A DNA stretch of 64,000 bases, taken from assembly GCA_003148945.1 (NCBI GenBank), contig QGGY01000004.1:310001-374000 (forward strand). Reading direction: 5' to 3'. Below are positions 59,899 to 64,000 of this stretch, one piece after another (positions within the stretch are counted from its first letter, which is position 1; each line of letters starts with the position of its first letter). The notes under the pieces are model-generated. The model was given only the letters and a program-made list of their open reading frames with translations, did no database searches and was not told where the DNA came from. The stretch comes from Murimonas intestini. Its GTDB lineage: Bacteria; Bacillota; Clostridia; Lachnospirales; Lachnospiraceae. The position numbers and the translations under genes were made by a program.

Positions 59899-60516
59899 TT
59901 ACCACAATTCTGTCAGCTGGCCTGCCGTATGGATCACGTAATCCGGTTCTGCGGCCTCACCCAGACCGTATGTTACATATGCAAACGGAATACCCGCTTC
60001 TCTGCAGGCCTCCTCGTCACCTTTTGTATCACCTACATAGACAACCTCATTCAGCCCATTTCTTTCCATGAGTATCCTGATATTCTTTCCTTTAGACAGC
60101 CCTGTGTCATCATAGCAGATAAAGTCCTTAAAATACTCAGAAAGGCCGGTGCTCTTTAACAGGACCTGTATATAACCATCCTGGCAGTTGCTGGCTATGA
60201 ACAAAGGATATCGTGTGGATAATTCCTTAATAGCCTCCATGATCCCCGGATATACAGTCCCCGGCTCATCATAGAGATATTCATTCTCACGCTCATAGCA
60301 TCTTGCCGCTACCCTGCCCCGTTCCTCCTCAGGCAGATCTCCAAAAAGCGAATCCCTTATCTCAGTCATTGGCTTTCCAAAAAGTCCTGTCAAGATCTGT
60401 GCATCCACTCTTATATCAAGATCTGTCTCATTTTCAAGCACATCATTCCATGCCTTTGCAACAGGCTCCCTCGAATCCCAGATCGTTCCGTCAATGTCAA
60501 ATATGATTCCATCCAT
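59899..60516 (-). CDS. HAD-superfamily hydrolase, phosphoglycolate phosphatase-like
   Basis: About 205 residues from the ATG at 60516 (AGGAG 7 bases upstream). Motif I 'GIIFDIDGTIWDS' with the nucleophile Asp, motif II in 'LFIASNCQDGYIQ', Lys in 'GLSKGKNIRILMERNG', and motif III 'VVYVGDTKGDEEACREAGI' are complete. It should dephosphorylate a small metabolite. It lies upstream of the interrupted spore gene but probably in a separate transcript. Confidence 0.87.
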   Translation of the reverse strand: MDGIIFDIDGTIWDSREPVAKAWNDVLENETDLDIRVDAQILTGLFGKPMTEIRDSLFGDLPEEERGRVAARCYERENEYLYDEPGTVYPGIMEAIKELSTRYPLFIASNCQDGYIQVLLKSTGLSEYFKDFICYDDTGLSKGKNIRILMERNGLNEVVYVGDTKGDEEACREAGIPFAYVTYGLGEAAEPDYVIHTAGQLTELW

Positions 60517-60613
60517 CTCTATACTCCTCATCAGCGCTTATTCTAATAATACAGAGCCAGTATATCATGGATCTTTCTTCTTTGGTAGCCATATTTACGC
60601 CTATATAATGTCT

Positions 60614-61810
60614 TCATATAACATCTTCATCCCTTCCGGTTTCCTCCCCGTCATATACGATTTCCCCGTCTATGATCGTATAAAGAGTCCTTGTAAATGT
60701 CTCCATGGGATTTCCATTAAATATGGCAATGTCAGCATCCTTCCCCTCTTCCAGGCTCCCCAGCCTCCCATCTACCCGGCAGATCCTGGCAGCATTTATA
60801 GTGATCGCCTTCAGGCCCTCTTCCATGGGAAGCCCTTCTTTAACCGCCAGGCCTGCGCACAGAGGCAGATAATTGATCAGGGAGACAGGATGATCTGTGG
60901 TAATAGCTGTCAAAACTCCGGCCCTGTGCAGTACCCCGGCTGTTTTGAAGCTCAGATTCTGGACCTCTATCTTGGATCTGGCCGTAAGGTCCGGACCCAC
61001 AATAGCCGGAAAACCTGATTCCGCAATCTCCTCCGCGATCAGATGACCCTCTGTACAGTGGTCCAGAGTCAGTTCCACGTCAAATTCCTTTGCTATCCTT
61101 ATGGCTGTCATGATGTCATCTGCCCTGTGCACATGGGTCTTCATGGGTATCTCTTTTCTGATCACAGGACCCCAGGCCTCCATTTTCAGATCCCTCTCCT
61201 GCTCCTGGCTGTCTTCCTGCTCTAATGTATATTTTCTGGCACGTTCCAGCTCCTGCCTTATAAGGAAAGCCGTGCCCATTCTTGTTGACGGACAGACATT
61301 CTGATCCCCGTAAGCAGTTTTTGGATTCTCGCCGAATGCTGTCTTCATGGCTGCCGGTTCCAGCACTGCCATCTTGTCAATACACCTTCCCTGTGTCTTC
61401 ATAAAGACAAACTGCCCGCCAACAGGATTTGAACTTCCGGGTCCTGTCATTACCCCCGTTATACCTGCCTTGATCGCATCATGAAATGCAGGATCCATGG
61501 GGTTCACAGCGTCAATGGCCCTGAGCCCCGGCGTTACCGGCTCTGTGCACTCATTGCAGTCATCCCCGATGATCCCCCGTTTCTCCTCCACGATCCCAAT
61601 ATGGCAGTGGGCTTCTATGATGCCCGGCATCACAAATGCCCCTCTGACATCCAGCACCTGCTCCCTGCCTTCCCCGGAAATCTTCCCGTTTTTCTCTTCC
61701 AGCCGGGACATATCCCCAACATCTGCGATTTTTCCATCTTTTATCCACAAATATCCATTGTTAACCACATCACCGCACATGGTGTGCAGTTTTCCGTTTA
61801 TTATGAGCAT
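60614..61810 (-). CDS. Amidohydrolase family protein, imidazolonepropionase-like
   Basis: 398 residues from the ATG at 61810 with AGGTG 6 bases upstream. The metal-dependent TIM barrel shows His-Cys-His in 'GIIEAHCHIGIVEEKRG', His in 'MKTHVHRADDIM', His in 'LTLDHCTEGH' and Asp in 'LTAITTDHPVSL', plus the ending 'GSLEEGKDADIAIFNGNPME'. It hydrolyses an amide or ring C-N bond; the specific substrate is unknown, and such proteins are often misnamed. Confidence 0.87.
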   Translation of the reverse strand: MLIINGKLHTMCGDVVNNGYLWIKDGKIADVGDMSRLEEKNGKISGEGREQVLDVRGAFVMPGIIEAHCHIGIVEEKRGIIGDDCNECTEPVTPGLRAIDAVNPMDPAFHDAIKAGITGVMTGPGSSNPVGGQFVFMKTQGRCIDKMAVLEPAAMKTAFGENPKTAYGDQNVCPSTRMGTAFLIRQELERARKYTLEQEDSQEQERDLKMEAWGPVIRKEIPMKTHVHRADDIMTAIRIAKEFDVELTLDHCTEGHLIAEEIAESGFPAIVGPDLTARSKIEVQNLSFKTAGVLHRAGVLTAITTDHPVSLINYLPLCAGLAVKEGLPMEEGLKAITINAARICRVDGRLGSLEEGKDADIAIFNGNPMETFTRTLYTIIDGEIVYDGEETGRDEDVI

Positions 61811-61873
61811 TCTGGTCACCTCTTTTTTGGTAAGTTTCCTCCAAAAAACAGGTTTTTATTCATCTCTGCTGAT

Positions 61874-64000
61874 TTAGACCACAATTTTTACTGAGCTGCC
61901 CCTGGCTTTTTCTTTGCTCACTACTATCTGCCTGTCTATCCTCTCCTTCAGCTCCGAGACATGTGAAATAATGCCCACCAGACAATTCCCCTCTGTCAGA
62001 TGGCTCAGCACATTTAATGCCATCTCTAAAGACTCCTCATCCAGGCTTCCAAATCCCTCATCCACAAACATGGTATCCAGCTGTATCCCTCCTGCCTGAG
62101 ACTGTATCTCATCCGAAAGTCCCAGGGCAAGGGAGAGGGAGGCCTTAAATGATTCTCCGCCCGACAATGTCTTTACGCTGCGCAGTGTGCCATTATAGTG
62201 ATCTACCACATCCAGCTCCAGTCCGCTCTGGCTCTTCAGATTGCCGGCCTCCTTTCTCCGCTTCAGTTCATACTGGCCTCCTGTCATCACCATGAGCCTT
62301 GTATTTGCCCTTGAGAGTATCCTCTCAAAATATACCATCTGGATATATGTCTCCAGCATTATACGCTCCTTGCCTGAGACTCCCCCGTTAGCAGTATCTG
62401 AAAGCGCCTTCATCCATCCTGCCCTCTTTTGGGCCTCCAGCAGCAGCTTTTCCCTGCCTGCGATGGCTTCGGCTACGCCGGTGTTTGTCCCAAGCCTTGT
62501 ATATACCTCCCTGGCAGTCTCCTGCAGCCTCTCTTTCTCCTGAGATATTTCACTTTCTCTGTCTCTCAGCTGATCAGCGTCCTGCACCTCACCTTCCGTC
62601 TGCTGCCCCTTCAGTGCACTGATCTGTGCCTTAAGCTCGTTTATACGAATATTTTGGTTCTCATATTCACTCTTGGATTTCTCAAAAAGCCTGTCAAGCT
62701 CAGCTTTTTTCTGCTTTTGTTCCTCCAGTTTCTCCCTGGCTGCCTTCTCACTCTCGTAGTCCAGTGTCAGCAGCATTCTGGCGCGCTCTTCTTCCTTTGC
62801 TTTTTGCTCTGCCTCCAGGCCTGCGGCCAGCTTCTCAATCTCACCAGTCTCCTTCTGCTCCCTCTCTATCCGCGCCTCCAGCTCGGGTATCTCCTTCTCA
62901 AGCTCACTGCGCCTTTTCAATCCTGCCGCGAGAAGCTGTTCCTGCTTAGATATCTCTCCTTTAGAAGCAGACTGCCTATCAAGCAGAGCGCCTGCCCCGG
63001 CTCTGACTTCCCCCGGCTCCTCTCCCAGCTGCCAGGACGCTGCCAGCTCTGTAACTGTCCTGCGAAGTGTTTCTGCCCTTCCCTTAAGCTCACCTGCGGA
63101 GGCGCTCAGATCATATGCCTTTTTCTGGGCAGTATCCCTCTTCTTCTTTGCCTTTTCCAGCTGTTCCTGAGAAGGAATACTCCCCTCATGGGCCGCCGGT
63201 AACGGATGGGAGAGGGACCCGCAGACAGGGCAGGGCTCATTCTCTCTCAGATGGGCCGCCAGTACCCCTGCCTGTCCATCCAGATATTCCTGCTCTAACT
63301 TGTCATATTCCATGCCTGTGGCTCTTGCTTTCCCGGCTTCTTCCATATATTTTTTCTGAAGCTCTCCCAGCTGTCCATAAAGCCCCTCAAGCTCCGTACA
63401 TTTTTTTTGAAGCTCCCGAAGCCTGCCCTCTTCTTCCTGCAGGCGTTTGAGCTCGTGTTCCAGTTCTGCTTTCTTCATGGGGATGTCCCCAAGCCCCGCA
63501 AGCTCTGCCCTGGACTTCTCCAGCTGCCTGGGCAGCCTCTCAAGAGATCTTTTCCTGTCTTCCCTCTGCTGCTCAAGATTTTTCAGCCTTGCTGCCGCCT
63601 GCCCGGCCTCCTTCTCTATCTTTTTAAGGATAAGATACTGCTGGATGCTCTCCTGGAGCCTTGTAACAGACAGTGAGAGCTCCTCCCTATGTCCTGCCAT
63701 ACTCTTTTGAGTCTCGTATGCCGCCAGTTTTTCTTCCAGCAGGGGCTTCTCCTTCTCCAACTGCCTCTCTTTTTCCTCTATGCCATCTCTTATCTTTTTT
63801 TCCGCCAGAGCTTTTTCCAGCGCCCTGTGGATATCTGCCAGAGTTTTATCCAGCTCTTTTTCAGCCTTCTTATATTTCTCCCAGAGTGCAGAGTCCTCCC
63901 TTATCCTGCAGTCCAGAAACTCCCTTGCATCCTCCAGAACAGTGATATTCCCTGCTGATTTTATCCTGTCCAGCTTTTCCTGCTCTTCCTCTTCTGCAGT
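61874..64000 (-). CDS. sbcC: Exonuclease subunit SbcC, C-terminal part
   Basis: The frame is open from the right edge (no start in the window) to 61874, giving about 708 residues. Long coiled coils (Glu/Lys/Leu-rich, with many Gln) flank a zinc hook 'ENEPCPVCGSLSHPLPA'. The ATPase C-lobe has signature 'TLSGGESFKASLSLALGLSD', Walker B 'LDTMFVDEGFGSLDEESLEM' and a switch His in 'IISHVSELKERI'. It works with SbcD to cut hairpins and DNA ends. SbcD is expected just beyond the edge. Confidence 0.94.
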   Translation of the reverse strand, partial: TAEEEEQEKLDRIKSAGNITVLEDAREFLDCRIREDSALWEKYKKAEKELDKTLADIHRALEKALAEKKIRDGIEEKERQLEKEKPLLEEKLAAYETQKSMAGHREELSLSVTRLQESIQQYLILKKIEKEAGQAAARLKNLEQQREDRKRSLERLPRQLEKSRAELAGLGDIPMKKAELEHELKRLQEEEGRLRELQKKCTELEGLYGQLGELQKKYMEEAGKARATGMEYDKLEQEYLDGQAGVLAAHLRENEPCPVCGSLSHPLPAAHEGSIPSQEQLEKAKKKRDTAQKKAYDLSASAGELKGRAETLRRTVTELAASWQLGEEPGEVRAGAGALLDRQSASKGEISKQEQLLAAGLKRRSELEKEIPELEARIEREQKETGEIEKLAAGLEAEQKAKEEERARMLLTLDYESEKAAREKLEEQKQKKAELDRLFEKSKSEYENQNIRINELKAQISALKGQQTEGEVQDADQLRDRESEISQEKERLQETAREVYTRLGTNTGVAEAIAGREKLLLEAQKRAGWMKALSDTANGGVSGKERIMLETYIQMVYFERILSRANTRLMVMTGGQYELKRRKEAGNLKSQSGLELDVVDHYNGTLRSVKTLSGGESFKASLSLALGLSDEIQSQAGGIQLDTMFVDEGFGSLDEESLEMALNVLSHLTEGNCLVGIISHVSELKERIDRQIVVSKEKARGSSVKIVV

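Overview
The window reads as chromosome of a spore-forming, low-to-mid GC Firmicute of the class Clostridia, most likely a gut Lachnospiraceae. The inference rests on the mix of family content: paired CmpB-type membrane proteins, DUF951, DUF975, YesL, VanRS-like two-component pairs, a TSUP transporter, a BaiCD/OYE-type flavoenzyme, AT-rich promoters with strong GGAGG ribosome sites, T-box and cobalamin/manganese riboswitch control, and a YaaH/SleL-type spore cortex lytic enzyme. No species call is possible from this alone.

Layout. 1-4.4 kb: a sugar ABC uptake operon (minus strand) divergent from a LacI-type repressor, with two identical 12-bp operators around the promoter region. 4.5-9.98 kb: a GH18/SH3 surface protein and a cluster of membrane proteins (DUF975 and two CmpB paralogues). 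10-11.1 kb: rpsF-ssb-rpsR. 11.7-15.4 kb: a cobalamin-riboswitch-controlled BtuFCD-like importer. 15.5-19.7 kb: a VanRS-like pair with a class B sortase carrying an unusual N-terminal repeat, a sirtuin and DUF951. 19.8-24.1 kb: asnS, then an ECF sigma factor coupled to a membrane beta-propeller protein. 24.3-31.9 kb: YesL, a second two-component system with a lipase, a ROK repressor, rsmA and tatD. 32.1-38.8 kb: a P-type cation ATPase behind a yybP-ykoY (manganese) riboswitch, metG behind a T-box leader, and TSUP with a MarR regulator. 38.9-45.7 kb: a ROK sugar kinase, a DUF885 peptidase, a FabT-like MarR protein, a GPH symporter with a UroD-family methyltransferase-like protein, and tRNA-Gly(CCC). 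45.8-46.1 kb: a decayed type I toxin with antisense RNA. 46.2-56 kb: MATE, phosphotransferase and AraC genes, then an operon led by a 1158-residue fusion of an OYE/2-enoate reductase, an SDR dehydrogenase and a zinc-binding C-terminus. 56-64 kb: small conserved genes, tRNA-Val(GAC), an interrupted spore gene, a HAD phosphatase, an amidohydrolase and sbcC (cut by the window edge).

The most striking feature is at 57.2-59.8 kb. A YaaH/SleL-like gene (two LysM domains plus GH18) is split inside its conserved Tyr-Thr-Tyr-Gly-Pro-Pro segment by a 1355-bp element carrying only a serine recombinase and a small XRE regulator. The element is bounded by a 9-bp direct repeat. Precise recombination between the repeats would restore a 426-residue open reading frame in frame, the expected length for YaaH. 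This is the architecture of a developmentally excised sporulation intervening element (as in sigK skin), reduced to very small size. A sigma-K-like promoter match precedes the host gene, and a similar one precedes the recombinase.

Two or three families of short palindromic intergenic repeats are also scattered through the window, one of them mostly just downstream of stop codons.
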